64,000 nucleotides of DNA from Betaproteobacteria bacterium CG2_30_68_42 (GCA_001872285.1 MNXU01000074.1:60211-124210), one strand, 5' to 3'; positions 46,032-56,583 are shown, counted from the stretch's first letter. Notes: generated from the sequence alone by a model not told the origin. Numbers and translations are program-made.

Positions 46032-47711
46032 ATGGAAAAGATCTGGTTGAAGAGCTATCCGGAAGGCGTACCGGCGGAAATCGACGTCAATGAATTCAGC
46101 TCGCTCGGCGACCTGTTCGAGAAGAGCTGCCGGAAATTTGCCGCGAACACGGCCTACATCAATATGGACAAGGCGATCGGCTACGCCGAGCTCGATCGCC
46201 TGTCGGCCCAGTTCGGCGCATGGCTCCAGTCCGAACTGGGGCTGGCCAAGGGCACCCGGGTGGCGATCATGATGCCCAACCTCCTCCAGTACCCGATCTG
46301 CGTGTTCGGCGCGCTGCGGATGGGCTGCGTGGTCGTCAATACCAATCCGCTCTACACGCCGCGCGAGCTGCACCACCAGCTCGAGGACTCGGGTGCGGAA
46401 GTGATCGTCGTCGTCGAGAATTTCGCCCGTGTCGTTCAGGAGGCACTGCCCGGCACGGCGGTGCGGCAGGTGGTGGTCACCGGGCTGGGCGACATGCTCG
46501 GCTTCCCGAAGAGCATGATCGTCAATTTCGTCGTCAAGTACGTGAAGAAGATGGTGCCCTCGTGGAACATCGCGAACACCATCCGCTTCCCGGACGCGCT
46601 CGCGCGCGGCGCGCGCCATGCGCTCAAGCCCGTGGAAGTCGGCCACGACGATCTCGCCTTCCTCCAATATACGGGCGGCACGACCGGGGTGGCGAAGGGC
46701 GCGATGCTCACCCATGGCAACATCATCGCGAACCTGCAACAGGCGCATGCCTGGATCCGTGCCGGGCTGGTGGAGGGCAAGGAGATCATCGTCACCGCGC
46801 TGCCGCTCTACCACATCTTCGCGCTGACCGCGAACTGCCTGACCTTCTTCAAGATCGGCGCGACCAACGTCCTGATCACCAATCCGCGCGACATTCCGGG
46901 GTTCGTCAAAGAGCTGGCGAAGCGTCCCTTCACCGTCCTCACCGGCGTCAATACGCTGTTCAACGCCCTGCTCAACAACGCGGACTTCACGCGCCTGAAC
47001 TTCGCCAGCCTCAAGCTCAACCTGGGCGGCGGGATGGCCGTGCAGCAGGCGGTGGCGCAACGCTGGAAGGAGGTGACCGGCAGGCCGCTGATCGAGGCCT
47101 TCGGGCTGACCGAGACCTCGCCCGCGGTGAGCATCAATCCGCTGGACCTCGGCGAGTACAACGGCTCGATCGGGCTGCCGATCCCTTCCACCGAGGTGGC
47201 GATCCGCGACGAGGAGGGCAAGGACGTAACGCTTGGCCAGCCGGGAGAGCTGTGCGTGCGCGGGCCCCAGGTGATGAAGGGCTACTACCATCGGCCCGAG
47301 GAGACCGCGAAGGTGATGTTCGACGACGGGTTCCTGCGCACCGGAGACATCGCGGCGATGGACGAGAAGGGCTATCTGCGCATCGTCGACCGCAAGAAGG
47401 ACATGATCCTGGTGTCCGGTTTCAACGTCTATCCGAACGAGATCGAGGCGGTCGCCGCGCTGCATCCCGGCGTCCTGGAGGCGGCCGCGGTCGGCGTTCC
47501 CGACGCGAGATCGGGCGAGGCGGTCAAGCTCTTCGTGGTGAAGAAGGATCCGGGACTGACGGCCGAGGCGCTGATCGCGCACTGCCGGGAGAACCTCACC
47601 GGCTACAAGGTGCCGAAGCTCGTCGAATTCCGCTCGGAACTTCCCAAGACCAACGTCGGCAAGATCCTGCGCCGGGCGCTGCGCGAGGAAGAGGCGGCCA
47701 AGGCGCGGTAG
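46032..47711 (+). CDS. fadD: FadD, long-chain fatty-acid-CoA ligase
   Basis: Activates fatty acids for beta-oxidation at the inner membrane. From ATG 46032 (after GAGGAGGGG) it is 559 residues, the E. coli FadD length, with [20 protein letters not shown] at the start. ATP/AMP motif [18 protein letters not shown], the FACS signature [20 protein letters not shown], and the C-terminal Lys in [15 protein letters not shown]. The [15 protein letters not shown] loop fits a long-chain acyl-CoA synthetase. Confidence 0.94.
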   Translation: MEKIWLKSYPEGVPAEIDVNEFSSLGDLFEKSCRKFAANTAYINMDKAIGYAELDRLSAQFGAWLQSELGLAKGTRVAIMMPNLLQYPICVFGALRMGCVVVNTNPLYTPRELHHQLEDSGAEVIVVVENFARVVQEALPGTAVRQVVVTGLGDMLGFPKSMIVNFVVKYVKKMVPSWNIANTIRFPDALARGARHALKPVEVGHDDLAFLQYTGGTTGVAKGAMLTHGNIIANLQQAHAWIRAGLVEGKEIIVTALPLYHIFALTANCLTFFKIGATNVLITNPRDIPGFVKELAKRPFTVLTGVNTLFNALLNNADFTRLNFASLKLNLGGGMAVQQAVAQRWKEVTGRPLIEAFGLTETSPAVSINPLDLGEYNGSIGLPIPSTEVAIRDEEGKDVTLGQPGELCVRGPQVMKGYYHRPEETAKVMFDDGFLRTGDIAAMDEKGYLRIVDRKKDMILVSGFNVYPNEIEAVAALHPGVLEAAAVGVPDARSGEAVKLFVVKKDPGLTAEALIAHCRENLTGYKVPKLVEFRSELPKTNVGKILRRALREEEAAKAR

Positions 47712-47777
47712 AACGCTGCGGCCCGCTCCTCGCCCGGGCGGCGCGCGTGCCGGACCGCGTCGCCTCCCGGGATCCCG

Positions 47778-48677
47778 CTACGTGGCCGCGCGTCGCCGCG
47801 CAGCGAATCCCACCAGCCCGAGGCCCGCGAGCAGCATCGCCCAGGTGCCGGGTTCAGGCACCGGCGTGACCTCCCAGCCGATGTCCTTCATGGCGGCGAA
47901 ATCGAGATCGGTGAATTCCTTGCGGGTGCCGAAATGGAGCGTCGGATCCATCGCGGTTTCCTGGGACAGGCCGCCGACGAAACTCGTCGTACCCTCCGCC
48001 CAGTGCGCCAGGTCGCCGCTCAACGCTACCGTGCCTGCTTCGGGGCCGACGAAATCGCTTCCGCTGATCCGCGCGTCGAAGGAATCCGCGGTGCCGAAGC
48101 CGAGCACATGCCCGAGTTCATGCAGCGCGACCGAGAGGAAATCGGCTTCGCCCGAATCCAGCCCTGCGGTCGTCAGACCGAAATGCCAGGCGGAGCCGCT
48201 GTTGAAACTGATCGAGCCGCCCCAGGGCGCGAAATCGACTGCGCTCGTTCCGCTGGTGACGCCCTGACCGCGCGACCCCGCGTCGCCGCAGAAGCTGCCG
48301 AAACCCGAACAGCTCCAGCTTCCCGGGCCGCCGATTCCGAGCGTGCCGCCCCCGAGAGTGGCAGCACCCACATGGAGGCGGAGCACGTCGGTGGCGATGC
48401 TCTGATCGGCAAGCGAGATGCCGGTCCCGGACGGATCCGACGGGTCGAAGAAACTCGTGTTGAAGTGATTGTCGCCGGAGGAAGTGATCGCGGTCAGACT
48501 GTCGCCGAAGCGCGATTCGAACACTGCGGCCGCGGCGTCGAGTGCGGCAGTGCTCCCCGGGTGTGAACCGAAAAAATTGCCCGTGTCGTACGTATAGTCG
48601 AACTGGATGTCGATGTTCGCCAGCGCCGCGGGTGCGGCTGCGACCAGGGCCAGGCCGGCCAGGAACTTCGTTTTCAT
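47778..48677 (-). CDS. Secreted zinc metalloprotease-like protein with PEP-CTERM sorting signal
   Basis: 299 residues from ATG 48677. Signal peptide MKTKFLAGLALVAAAPAALA. A matrixin-like catalytic helix LSVALHELGHVLGFG gives HExxH at 186-190, and AMDP near residue 243 may be the Met-turn; the third metal ligand is not obvious. The C-terminus VPEPGTWAMLLAGLGLVGFA followed by ARRR is a textbook PEP-CTERM sorting tag (Pro-Glu-Pro at 274-276). It should be handled by an exosortase encoded elsewhere. The Gly/Ser/Thr-rich middle lacks other recognisable domains. It lies alone, convergent with fadD. Confidence 0.9.
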   Translation of the reverse strand: MKTKFLAGLALVAAAPAALANIDIQFDYTYDTGNFFGSHPGSTAALDAAAAVFESRFGDSLTAITSSGDNHFNTSFFDPSDPSGTGISLADQSIATDVLRLHVGAATLGGGTLGIGGPGSWSCSGFGSFCGDAGSRGQGVTSGTSAVDFAPWGGSISFNSGSAWHFGLTTAGLDSGEADFLSVALHELGHVLGFGTADSFDARISGSDFVGPEAGTVALSGDLAHWAEGTTSFVGGLSQETAMDPTLHFGTRKEFTDLDFAAMKDIGWEVTPVPEPGTWAMLLAGLGLVGFAARRRAAT

Positions 48678-48867
48678 GTCTTCTCCTGAAGGTGCGGTGG
48701 GATGATGGGTGCGTCGCTCACGCACGGTGCGTGCGAGTGCTATGCAAGATTCGTGCGCGCAAGATAAGCGATTGATCGACCGGGCCTGTCTCGTTTCGAG
48801 TTACGTGACGTGTAAAATATGGCGACAGCACACCCGGGGTCGCGAGGACGGCGTGGATGAGCTCCCG

Positions 48868-49164
48868 CTACACGAGCGGTCCCGACTGCCTGCCGAACTG
48901 CTCGTCGCAGTAGCGGTGCACTTCGGCCTCGATGCGTGGCTTGAGCATCTTCAGCAGGAAGCCGAGCCGGGCGACGATCTCGACGTGATGCGGGCCGATT
49001 TCGAGGTGACCGCTCACGCCGGAGCGGCGGAACACGAGCCGCCCGTCTTCCCAGCCCCAGTCGAGATCGAACTCCTGTTCCAGGCTCGCGGCGATCCTTT
49101 CCGCCGCCGCGCGCGCCTTCCCGCGCGTCAGGCCATGGCTGCGGCGGATGACGATGTCGTTCAT
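48868..49164 (-). CDS. Polyhydroxyalkanoic acid system family protein
   Basis: 98 residues from ATG 49164, overlapping the macrodomain gene stop (ATGA). It matches the small family found near polyhydroxyalkanoate granule genes: [20 protein letters not shown], the strand pair [20 protein letters not shown], and [20 protein letters not shown]. The fold is like a ribosome-hibernation or START-type small alpha/beta protein; molecular function is unknown. The 190 bases beyond its end hold nothing recognised apart from the metalloprotease leader. Confidence 0.8.
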   Translation of the reverse strand: MNDIVIRRSHGLTRGKARAAAERIAASLEQEFDLDWGWEDGRLVFRRSGVSGHLEIGPHHVEIVARLGFLLKMLKPRIEAEVHRYCDEQFGRQSGPLV

Positions 49165-49694
49165 CGCGCGCCGCCCTGCGCTGCCATCGCCTCGCGGTAG
49201 ATTTCGAGCATCGCCGCATCGAAGGCCACCAGCAGCACCCGCGTCAATCCGGGGTCGGCGCGCATCGCCGCGGCGCACTCGCGCACCGCGATCGCGGCGG
49301 CCTCCCGTCGCGGATAGCCATACACGCCGCAGCTCACGGCGGGGAAGGCGATCGAGGCGATGCGCTTCTCCCGCGCGAGGGCGAAGGCGTTCCGGTAGCA
49401 GGCGGCGAGCAGCGCCGCCTCGCCGTGTGTGCCTCCGTTCCAGACCGGGCCGACGACATGGATTACCCAGCGCGCAGGCAGGTCGAAACCGGGGGTCAGG
49501 CGCGCCTCGCCGGTCGGGCATCCGCCGAGCTTCGCGCAGTACGCCTCGATCCGGGCGCCGGCCGCGCGGTGGATCGCGCCGTCAACTCCGCCCCCGCCGA
49601 GCAGCGTCGAATTCGCCGCATTGACGATGGCATCGACCGCGAGGCGGGTGATGTCGGCCTCTGCCGTTTCCAGGCCCGCAGGCGGCGCATCCAT
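49161..49694 (-). CDS. Macrodomain protein, O-acetyl-ADP-ribose deacetylase type
   Basis: 177 residues from ATG 49694; an ATG at 49718 adds eight. A single macrodomain of the YmdB/MacroD type: [34 protein letters not shown] (ligand loop 1), and [20 protein letters not shown] (loop 2). It probably removes acetyl from O-acetyl-ADP-ribose or ADP-ribose from acidic residues. It is coupled to the PHA-system gene by a four-base overlap. Confidence 0.92.
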   Translation of the reverse strand: MDAPPAGLETAEADITRLAVDAIVNAANSTLLGGGGVDGAIHRAAGARIEAYCAKLGGCPTGEARLTPGFDLPARWVIHVVGPVWNGGTHGEAALLAACYRNAFALAREKRIASIAFPAVSCGVYGYPRREAAAIAVRECAAAMRADPGLTRVLLVAFDAAMLEIYREAMAAQGGAR

Positions 49695-49783
49695 GACTTC
49701 GCTCGCTGCGCCCCCCATCGGGCGCGAATCCGGAAGGCGAGGATTATACGTGCACCGCCTGCGGCGAAGGTGCGCCGTCCCGC

Positions 49784-50005
49784 CTATCTCACGCGGCGAT
49801 AGGTGAGCCCGCAGATGACCCCGACGATGAGTGCCGCGGCAAGCGCGATGAACGCATAGTTGCCGTAGATCGAGTCCTTGTAGGCGGTTCCGCCCGCGAC
49901 CCAGGCCACGATCAGGAAGAACAGCGCGATGCTGGACCAGAGCGTGAGCGAAATCCCGAGGAACAGCAGGGCATGCGCCTTGCCGGATGTTTGCACCTGC
50001 GTCAT
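49784..50005 (-). CDS. Small two-helix membrane protein of unknown function
   Basis: The family is not recognised. 73 residues from ATG 50005 (preceded by GGAGG), with two clear membrane helices: [20 protein letters not shown] and [20 protein letters not shown], with short polar ends. A longer frame to 50071 lacks conservation signs. It lies between the acnB end and the macrodomain gene on the same strand. Confidence 0.65.
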   Translation of the reverse strand: MTQVQTSGKAHALLFLGISLTLWSSIALFFLIVAWVAGGTAYKDSIYGNYAFIALAAALIVGVICGLTYRRVR

Positions 50006-50136
50006 GGTCGCCTCCTCCCGATCGGGAACATCCCCGCCCGCCAATATAGCCGCAATCGGCGAGCGCTGCACGCTGCGGCGCAGTTACGAAAGGAGACGCC
50101 GCCGGCTCCGCGGCTCCGGGTCGCGGCCGACGAGGT

Positions 50137-52713
50137 TCAGACCTGAACCGACTCCGCCGCCTCGCGGAAATCCTCGATCCGGTCGAAGTTCATGTAGCGG
50201 TAGATGTCCGCGGCGTTCTCCCGGAGCACGCCGATGTTCGCCATGTATTCCTCGCGCGTCGGAATCCGGCCGAGCAGGGCGCAGACCGCCGCGAGTTCGG
50301 CCGAGCCCAGATACACGCGGGTGTCCAGTCCCAGGCGGTTGGGGAAGTTGCGCGTCGAGGTCGACATCGCGGTCGAGCCCTTGCGTACCTGCGCCTGATT
50401 GCCCATGCACAGCGAGCAGCCGGGCAGTTCCATGCGCGCGCCGGTTCGCCCGAGGATGCCGTAATGGCCCTCGTCCCGGAGCACCTGCTGATCCATCCGC
50501 GTGGGCGGGGCCATCCACAGGCGCACCGGCAGATCGGCCTTGCCCTCGAGCAGCCTGGAGGCGGCGCGGAAGTGCCCGATGTTGGTCATGCACGAGCCGA
50601 CGAACACCTCGTCGATCGTGTCGCCGGCGACCGCCGAGAGCGGCTTGATGTCGTCCGGGTCGTTCGGGCAGGCGAGCAGGGGCTCGGTGATTTCGTTCAT
50701 GTCGATCTCGATGACGGCGGCGTACTCGGCGTCCGGATCGGGCGCGAGCAGCTCCGGCTTCGCGAGCCAGTCTTCCATCGCCCGGATGCGCCGCTCGAGG
50801 CTCTTCCGGTCCTGGTAGCCGTTCGCGATCAGCCACCTGAGCAGGGTCACGTTGGAACGCAGGTACTCGACGACTGGCGCCGGGTTCAGGCGCACCGTAC
50901 AGCCCGCGGCGCTGCGCTCGGCGGAGGCATCGGTGAGTTCGAAGGCCTGCTCGACCTTGAGATCCGGCAGCCCCTCGATCTCGAGGATGCGGCCCGAGAA
51001 CACGTTCTTCTTCCCCTTCTTCTCGACCGTGAGCAGGCCCTGGCCGATGGCGGCGTAGGGAATGGCATTGACCAGGTCGCGCAGGGTGATGCCCGGCTGC
51101 ATCGCTCCCTTGAAGCGCACCAGCACCGACTCGGGCATGTCGAGAGGCATCACGCCGGCGGCCGCCGCGAAGGCGACCAGGCCGGAGCCCGCCGGAAAGG
51201 AGATCCCGATCGGGAAGCGGGTGTGGGAATCGCCACCGGTGCCCACGGTATCGGGCAGCAGCATGCGGTTGAGCCACGAATGGATGACGCCATCGCCGGG
51301 ACGCAGCGACACGCCGCCGCGGCTCGACATGAAGGGCGGCAGCTCGTGGTGCATCTTCACGTCGATCGGCTTCGGATAGGCAACCGTGTGGCAGAAGGAC
51401 TGCATGACGAGATCGGCGGAAAAGCCCAGGCAGGCGAGATCCTTGAGTTCGTCGCGGGTCATCGGTCCGGTGGTGTCCTGGGAGCCCACCGAAGTCATCT
51501 TCGGTTCGCAGTAGGCGCCCGGCCGCACGCCGGGCAGGCCGCAGGCGCGCCCCACGATCTTCTGCGCGAGCGAATAGCCTCTGCCCGATTCGACGGGAGC
51601 CTTCGGCCGCCGGAACGTTTCGCTCGGCGGCAGCCCGAGCGCTTCGCGCGCGCGGGCGGTGAGAGCACGGCCGATGATGAGCGGAATGCGGCCGCCGGCG
51701 CGCACCTCGTCGAAAATGACATCGGACTTGACCCGGAACTCGGCGACGAGCTCGCCGTTCTTCAGCGCGCGGCCCTCGTAGGGACGCAGCTCGATCGCGT
51801 CGCCCGTCTCCATCTTCGAGACGTCGAGTTCGATCGGCAGGGCGCCCGCGTCCTCCATCGTGTTGTAGAAGATGGGCGCGATCTTGCCGCCCAGGCACAC
51901 GCCGCCAAAGCGCTTGTTGGGCACGAAGGGGATGTCCTCGCCGGTCCACCAGAGCACCGAGTTGGTCGCCGACTTGCGCGAGGAGCCGGTTCCGACGACA
52001 TCGCCCGCATAGGCCACCAGCCGGCCCCTCGCCTTGAGCGAGGCGATCTCGCGCACCGGCCCGCGCACTCCGGGCTCGTCGGGCCGGATCCCCGGGCGCG
52101 GATTCTTGAGCATGGCAAGCGCATGAAGCGGGATGTCGGGACGGCTCCAGGCATCGGGCGCGGGCGAAAGGTCGTCGGTGTTGGTCTCTCCGGGTACCTT
52201 GAGGATCGTGACTTCGAGCGATTCGGGCACCGCCGGGCGCGAGGTGAACCATTCGGCGTTCGCCCAGGAATGCAGCACTGCGCGGGCGTTGGCACTGCCC
52301 GCTTCGGCCTTGTCCTGGATGTCGTGGAAGGCATCGAACACCAGGAGCGTCTTCTTCAACCCCGCGGCGGCGATCGCGCCGACGGTGGCGTCATCCAGCA
52401 GTTCGATGAGCGGGCGGATGTTGAATCCGCCCAGCATCGTGCCCAGCAACTCGGTGGCCCGGGCGCGCGACAGCAGCGTGCAGGATTCCTCGCCGCGCGC
52501 GATGCGGGTGAGGAAGGCGGCCTTCACCCTGGCGGCATCATCGACGCCTGCGGGCACGCGGTGGGTGAGCAGTTCCAGCAGGAAGGCCTCCTCGCCCGCC
52601 GGAGGATCTCGCAGCAGGCCGACGAGCTGCTCGGTCTGGGGGGCATCGAGGGGAAGGGCGGGAATGCCCAGGGCGGCACGTTGCGCGGCGTGGGAGCGAT
52701 AGCTTTCTAGCAC
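50137..52713 (-). CDS. acnB: AcnB, aconitate hydratase B
   Basis: Interconverts citrate and isocitrate through a [4Fe-4S] cluster. 858 residues, the AcnB size. An N-terminal HEAT-like domain (about 1-160) precedes the swivel domain and the cluster domains. Conserved: [60 protein letters not shown] and the cluster cysteines in [13 protein letters not shown] and [14 protein letters not shown]. It is the last gene of the mdh-citE-acnB run. Confidence 0.97.
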   Translation of the reverse strand: MLESYRSHAAQRAALGIPALPLDAPQTEQLVGLLRDPPAGEEAFLLELLTHRVPAGVDDAARVKAAFLTRIARGEESCTLLSRARATELLGTMLGGFNIRPLIELLDDATVGAIAAAGLKKTLLVFDAFHDIQDKAEAGSANARAVLHSWANAEWFTSRPAVPESLEVTILKVPGETNTDDLSPAPDAWSRPDIPLHALAMLKNPRPGIRPDEPGVRGPVREIASLKARGRLVAYAGDVVGTGSSRKSATNSVLWWTGEDIPFVPNKRFGGVCLGGKIAPIFYNTMEDAGALPIELDVSKMETGDAIELRPYEGRALKNGELVAEFRVKSDVIFDEVRAGGRIPLIIGRALTARAREALGLPPSETFRRPKAPVESGRGYSLAQKIVGRACGLPGVRPGAYCEPKMTSVGSQDTTGPMTRDELKDLACLGFSADLVMQSFCHTVAYPKPIDVKMHHELPPFMSSRGGVSLRPGDGVIHSWLNRMLLPDTVGTGGDSHTRFPIGISFPAGSGLVAFAAAAGVMPLDMPESVLVRFKGAMQPGITLRDLVNAIPYAAIGQGLLTVEKKGKKNVFSGRILEIEGLPDLKVEQAFELTDASAERSAAGCTVRLNPAPVVEYLRSNVTLLRWLIANGYQDRKSLERRIRAMEDWLAKPELLAPDPDAEYAAVIEIDMNEITEPLLACPNDPDDIKPLSAVAGDTIDEVFVGSCMTNIGHFRAASRLLEGKADLPVRLWMAPPTRMDQQVLRDEGHYGILGRTGARMELPGCSLCMGNQAQVRKGSTAMSTSTRNFPNRLGLDTRVYLGSAELAAVCALLGRIPTREEYMANIGVLRENAADIYRYMNFDRIEDFREAAESVQV

Positions 52714-52773
52714 GGCGTGATCCTCGGTGGTGGGGTGAGGGTGAGCGGCAAGCGAGGGCGCGGGTCGGAATCG

Positions 52774-53832
52774 TCAGCGACGGACTTCCTGCCGTCCCTC
52801 CTGCGCCGCAAGCGGATTTCCGAATTCGCCGAAGAGCCGGGTTCCTGCCGGCTCCGGAAAGTCCATCCCGCTCGCATGTGCGCGCTGCAACAGTTCCCAG
52901 TAGTAGCGGTAGGACGCCCGGTCATGGAGGCGGCCGTCGTGGCGGATGGGTCCCCAGGCCGCATCCTGGGCGGCCAGCAGGATTTCGGCGGCGGTTTCGA
53001 CCTCGGCGAAGTCCGGACGCATCGCCTCGACGATGGGCTCGATCTGATCCGGGTGGATGCTCCACATGCGCAGATAGCCGAATTCGGTGCGGGCGCGCCG
53101 GGCATCCTCGAACACGATGCGATCGTCATGAAGCGCGGTGGTGACGTTGTGCGCGGGCACGACCCCGCTGGCGAGCGCGGCCGCCGCGATCTCGCACTTC
53201 GCTCGCACGACGAGCGGATGTTCGAACTGTCCGGGGCTCGTCATCGCCGAGGCGGGAATCGCCCCGTGATGGGCGGCGACGAAGTCCATCAGTCCGAAGT
53301 CCAGCGTCTCCACGCCGGGCAGCGCCGCGATCGCGTGCGCATCGCGCAGCGCGCCGTGGGTTTCGATCAGCACATGCAGCGGGATGCAGCGGCCGACTCG
53401 GCGTGCCGCGGCGTCCAGCGCCGCAAGCGCGCGCCTGACGTCGGCCACGCCGCCGGCCTTCGGCAGGGTGAGGTAGGCGAGGCGTTCGCCCGCGCCGCCG
53501 ACGATGGTCTCGAGATCGCTGCGCCAGTGGGGATGGCCGAGATCGTGGATGCGCGCGCCGATCCGCACATGGCCGGAGGCGCCGCGGATCGCCGCCACCA
53601 CCATCTCGGCGTGCGCGCGTTCCGCTCCCGCCGGCGCGCCGTCCTCGCAATCACAGGTGACGTCAAACACCGGACCGAGCGACTCCTGGAGTGCCAGCGC
53701 CCGGGCGATGCGCCGGTCGGTTCCTGCGAAATGCTCGCACGCGGGCAGCACCGGGAACGGCTTGCCGTCCCGGTACAGGGCGGCGGACGGGTGAAGGTCT
53801 CCCCCGGCCGCGGCACGCTCCTCGCGGCTCAC
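52774..53832 (-). CDS. CitE-like (HpcH/HpaI) CoA-ester lyase
   Basis: 352 residues from GTG 53832, overlapping the mdh stop (GTGA). TIM-barrel lyase of the CitE family: [20 protein letters not shown] contains the Mg-binding acidic residue, with [57 protein letters not shown] and [14 protein letters not shown]. Related enzymes cleave malyl-, citramalyl- or beta-methylmalyl-CoA. No CitD/CitF partners are present, so it is not a citrate lyase subunit. Its place between mdh and acnB suggests scavenging of a malyl-CoA-like compound into the TCA cycle. Confidence 0.88.
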   Translation of the reverse strand: MSREERAAAGGDLHPSAALYRDGKPFPVLPACEHFAGTDRRIARALALQESLGPVFDVTCDCEDGAPAGAERAHAEMVVAAIRGASGHVRIGARIHDLGHPHWRSDLETIVGGAGERLAYLTLPKAGGVADVRRALAALDAAARRVGRCIPLHVLIETHGALRDAHAIAALPGVETLDFGLMDFVAAHHGAIPASAMTSPGQFEHPLVVRAKCEIAAAALASGVVPAHNVTTALHDDRIVFEDARRARTEFGYLRMWSIHPDQIEPIVEAMRPDFAEVETAAEILLAAQDAAWGPIRHDGRLHDRASYRYYWELLQRAHASGMDFPEPAGTRLFGEFGNPLAAQEGRQEVRR

Positions 53833-54821
53833 TGCCCGAGCAGTGCCTTCACGCTCTCGCGCTCCTCGATGAGCTCCTTGAGCGTGGCATCCATCTTCTG
53901 GCGCGAGAACGCGTCGATCTCCAGTCCCTTCACGATCTCGTAACGGCCGGGCGTGCACACCACCGGGAAGCCGTAGAGGATGCCCTCGGGGATGCCGTAC
54001 GAGCCGTCGGAAGGCACTCCCATCGTGACCCATTTGCCGTCCGTCCCCAGCGCCCAGTCGTGCATGTGGCCGATCGCCGCGTTCGCCGCGCTCGCCGCCG
54101 AGGATGCGCCGCGGGCATCGATGATGGCGGCTCCCCGCTTGCCGATCTTCGGAATGTATTCGTTGCGGTACCAGGCTTCGTCACCGACGAGCTCCGGCGC
54201 CGGGACTCCGGCCACGGTCGCGAAGCGGTAATCCGGGACCATGGTGGGGGAGTGGTTGCCCCAGACGATCATCCTCTCCACCGCCTGCACCGGTCTCGCG
54301 ATCTTCGCCGCGAGCTGCGACTGGGCGCGGTTGTGGTCGAGCCGCATCATCGAGGTGAAGTGCGTGCGCGGCAGGCCGGACGCGCTGTTCATCGCGATCC
54401 ATGCGTTCGTGTTGGCGGGGTTGCCGACGACGACGACGCGCACGTCGCGGGAGGCCGACTGGTCGAGCGAGCGGCCCTGAGCGATGAAGATCTTCGCGTT
54501 CTCGGCGAGCAGATCCTTGCGCTCCATGCCGGGGCCGCGCGGGCGCGCGCCCACCAGCAGCGCGTAATCCGCGTCCTTGAACGCCACGTTCGCGTCCCCT
54601 GTGCCCACCATCCCGGCGAGCAGCGGGAAGGCGCAATCCTCCAGCTCCATCATCACCCCGGCGAGCGCCTTCTGCGGCTTCTCGGCGGGCAGCTCGAGCA
54701 TCTGGAGGATCACCGGCTGATCCTTGCCGAGCATTTCGCCGGCGGCGATGCGGAACACAAGTGCATAACCGATCTGGCCGGCAGCGCCGGTGACGGCGAC
54801 GCGGACGGGGGGCTTGGTCAT
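53829..54821 (-). CDS. mdh: Mdh, malate dehydrogenase
   Basis: Oxidises malate to oxaloacetate with NAD. From ATG 54821 it is 330 residues. It belongs to the long, eukaryote-cytosol-like type used by betaproteobacteria: [20 protein letters not shown] (NAD fold), [18 protein letters not shown] (substrate arginines), [15 protein letters not shown], and the catalytic His in [15 protein letters not shown]. It begins the minus-strand arm divergent from gntR. Confidence 0.97.
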   Translation of the reverse strand: MTKPPVRVAVTGAAGQIGYALVFRIAAGEMLGKDQPVILQMLELPAEKPQKALAGVMMELEDCAFPLLAGMVGTGDANVAFKDADYALLVGARPRGPGMERKDLLAENAKIFIAQGRSLDQSASRDVRVVVVGNPANTNAWIAMNSASGLPRTHFTSMMRLDHNRAQSQLAAKIARPVQAVERMIVWGNHSPTMVPDYRFATVAGVPAPELVGDEAWYRNEYIPKIGKRGAAIIDARGASSAASAANAAIGHMHDWALGTDGKWVTMGVPSDGSYGIPEGILYGFPVVCTPGRYEIVKGLEIDAFSRQKMDATLKELIEERESVKALLGQ

Positions 54822-54958
54822 GTCAGGACACTCCTCGAAGAAAAAAAACGGTTTCGCGCGTCGGCCGCGGCAGCGTTCCAGCGATTCGTGAACCATGGGC
54901 CGTCCGAGCTGCACCGCATCTTAGGCGGTGCACCGGCGTCCTGTCAATAAATGTCAGT

Positions 54959-54974
54959 TGTCTTATATAAGACA
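54959..54974. promoter_or_regulatory. Perfect palindrome between mdh and gntR, probable GntR operator
   Basis: TGTCTTATATAAGACA is a perfect 16-bp palindrome in an A+T-rich patch, 48 bases before gntR and 138 bases before mdh on the other strand. It has the length and symmetry of GntR (FadR/HutC-type) operators and would allow one repressor to control both arms of the TCA region. Confidence 0.7.
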
Positions 54975-55021
54975 TCTCATATCTATGGACAGGGAGGGCG
55001 ATTCTGTGCTGAAATCCGCCC

Positions 55022-55750
55022 ATGCCGCGGGAATCGCCCACCTTCAGTCCGCTTTATCGGCAGATCAAGAGTCTGATCGGCCGCGCCCTCGAATCGGGCG
55101 AGTGGCGCCCCGGTGCTTCCATTCCGAGCGAGGTCGAACTCGCCCAGCGCTTCCGCGTGAGCCAGGGCACGGTGCGCAAGGCGATCGACGAGATGGCGGC
55201 CGAGAACCTGCTGGTGCGCCGCCAGGGCAAGGGCACCTTCGTCGCCTCGCACGACGACCCGCGCACGCACTTCCGCTTCCTGCGCCTGATGCCGAATTCC
55301 GGAGCCGTGGAAGCCCCGCTCAGCGTGCCGCTCGAGTGCCTGCGCGCGAAAGCCGGCCAGGAAGTCGCCCGCGTACTGGGCATCGAACCCGGCGCACCCG
55401 TCATCCTGATCCGCCGCGTCCTGAAGTTCGCGGATCGCCCGACGGTCATTGAAGAAATCTACTTGCGCGGCGAGGCCTTTCCCGGCCTGAACCTGGCGAT
55501 CCTCAAGGAGGCGCATCGTTCGCTCTACAGCCTGTTCGAAGTCCGCTTCGGGGTGCGGATGGTGCGCGCCGAGGAGCGACTGCGGGCGGTGGCCGCCGAT
55601 CGCGGAAGCGCGGAGTTGCTCGGCGTGGCGGAGGGAACTGCGCTGCTGTCGGTCGAGCGCATCGCCTTTTCGTACGGCGACAAGGCCATGGAGTGGCGGC
55701 GCGGCCTGTACGTGACGCGCGAGCACTTCTACCACAACGAGCTGAGCTGA
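55022..55750 (+). CDS. GntR family (HutC type) regulator of the TCA-cycle genes
   Basis: 242 residues. N-terminal winged HTH: PLYRQIKSLIGRALESGEWR, then IPSEVELAQRFRVSQGTVRK and VRRQGKGTFVA. The C-terminal part is a UTRA-type ligand domain (GAPVILIRRVLKFADRPTVI; MEWRRGLYVTREHFYHNELS), which places it in the HutC subfamily. It sits immediately before sdhC, with the palindrome upstream. Control of sdh and mdh by this protein is inference from position. Confidence 0.9.
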   Translation: MPRESPTFSPLYRQIKSLIGRALESGEWRPGASIPSEVELAQRFRVSQGTVRKAIDEMAAENLLVRRQGKGTFVASHDDPRTHFRFLRLMPNSGAVEAPLSVPLECLRAKAGQEVARVLGIEPGAPVILIRRVLKFADRPTVIEEIYLRGEAFPGLNLAILKEAHRSLYSLFEVRFGVRMVRAEERLRAVAADRGSAELLGVAEGTALLSVERIAFSYGDKAMEWRRGLYVTREHFYHNELS

Positions 55751-55790
55751 TGATTGGATAAGCGGATTTTTGGTGGCACGGCGAAATGGC

Positions 55791-55796
55791 TATAAT
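55791..55796 (+). promoter_or_regulatory. Probable -10 box of the sdhC operon
   Basis: A perfect TATAAT lies 54 bases before the sdhC start and 41 bases after the gntR stop. A weak -35 (TTTTGG, 55768-55773) lies 17 bases upstream. The sdh genes may therefore be transcribed separately from gntR. Confidence 0.55.
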
Positions 55797-55849
55797 CGAA
55801 AACCAGCGGCGCGCTGTTGCAGTGCCGCGAAACCGTAGGGGGGACTGCA

Positions 55850-56242
55850 ATGCCTGAGGTCGGAATCGCAAGAACGCGCCCGAAGTATCTCAACCTGGTT
55901 CAGATCCGGCTGCCGCTGGCCGGATTCGTGTCGATCCTGCATCGCGTCAGCGGCGCGTTTCTCTTCCTGTTCCTTCCGTTGCTGCTGTGGCTGTTCGGAG
56001 CCAGCCTCGGCAGTGCCGAGTCCTTCGAGCAGTTCCGCCAGGTGGGCGGCCACCCGCTGGCGAAGCTGGTACTGCTCGGCTTGCTGTGGTCCTACCTGCA
56101 CCATTTCTGCTGCGGCATCCGCTGCCTGCTGCTCGACATGCACATCGGCGTTTCGCGCGAGGCCTCGCGCCGCAGCGCGGTCGCGGTGCTCGCGGTGAGC
56201 ATCCCCCTGACCCTGATCCTCGCAGGAGCGCTGCTATGGTGA
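55850..56242 (+). CDS. sdhC: SdhC, succinate dehydrogenase cytochrome b556 subunit
   Basis: Membrane anchor of complex II. From ATG 55850 it is 130 residues with three membrane helices. It has the SdhC signature RPKYLNLVQIRLPLAGFVSI, followed by LHRVSGAFLFLFLPL, whose SILHRVSG contains residues near the quinone site, and the heme-ligand-type His in WSYLHHFCCGIRCLLLDMHI. An in-frame start at 55817 is less likely. It overlaps sdhD by seven bases. Confidence 0.95.
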   Translation: MPEVGIARTRPKYLNLVQIRLPLAGFVSILHRVSGAFLFLFLPLLLWLFGASLGSAESFEQFRQVGGHPLAKLVLLGLLWSYLHHFCCGIRCLLLDMHIGVSREASRRSAVAVLAVSIPLTLILAGALLW

Positions 56243-56583
56243 AGAGAATCCTCGTCGGCGCCCATTACGGGTTCCGCGACTGGCTGGCGCAGCGCATCAC
56301 CGCGGTGGTGATGGCGCTCTACACGGTGCTGTTCGCGGTGGCCGCCGCCTCGGTCGCAGGCTCGGGCTTCGAGGGCTGGCGGGCGCTGTTCGCCTCCGGC
56401 TTCATGCGTTTCGCCACGTTCGTGTTCTTCGTCGCACTCGCCTGGCACGCCTGGATCGGGGTGCGCGACATCTTCATGGACTACATCAAGCCGACCGGAC
56501 TGAGGCTCGCACTCCATGTCCTCGTCATTCTCGTGCTGGTCGGCTACCTCGGCTGGGCGGCGCTCATTCTGGGGAGACTGTAA
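56236..56583 (+). CDS. sdhD: SdhD, succinate dehydrogenase membrane anchor subunit
   Basis: 115 residues from ATG 56236 inside the end of sdhC. Three helices, with GAHYGFRDWLAQRITAVVMA and the conserved His/Asp region ALAWHAWIGVRDIFMDYIKP. It completes the heme- and quinone-binding anchor. Its TAA is followed directly by the GTG start of sdhA. Confidence 0.94.
   Translation: MVKRILVGAHYGFRDWLAQRITAVVMALYTVLFAVAAASVAGSGFEGWRALFASGFMRFATFVFFVALAWHAWIGVRDIFMDYIKPTGLRLALHVLVILVLVGYLGWAALILGRL

Noticed and set aside
52774..53832. Citrate lyase beta subunit
   Set aside because: No citD, citF, citC or citX genes are adjacent and it is coupled to mdh and acnB; a stand-alone CoA-ester lyase is more likely.
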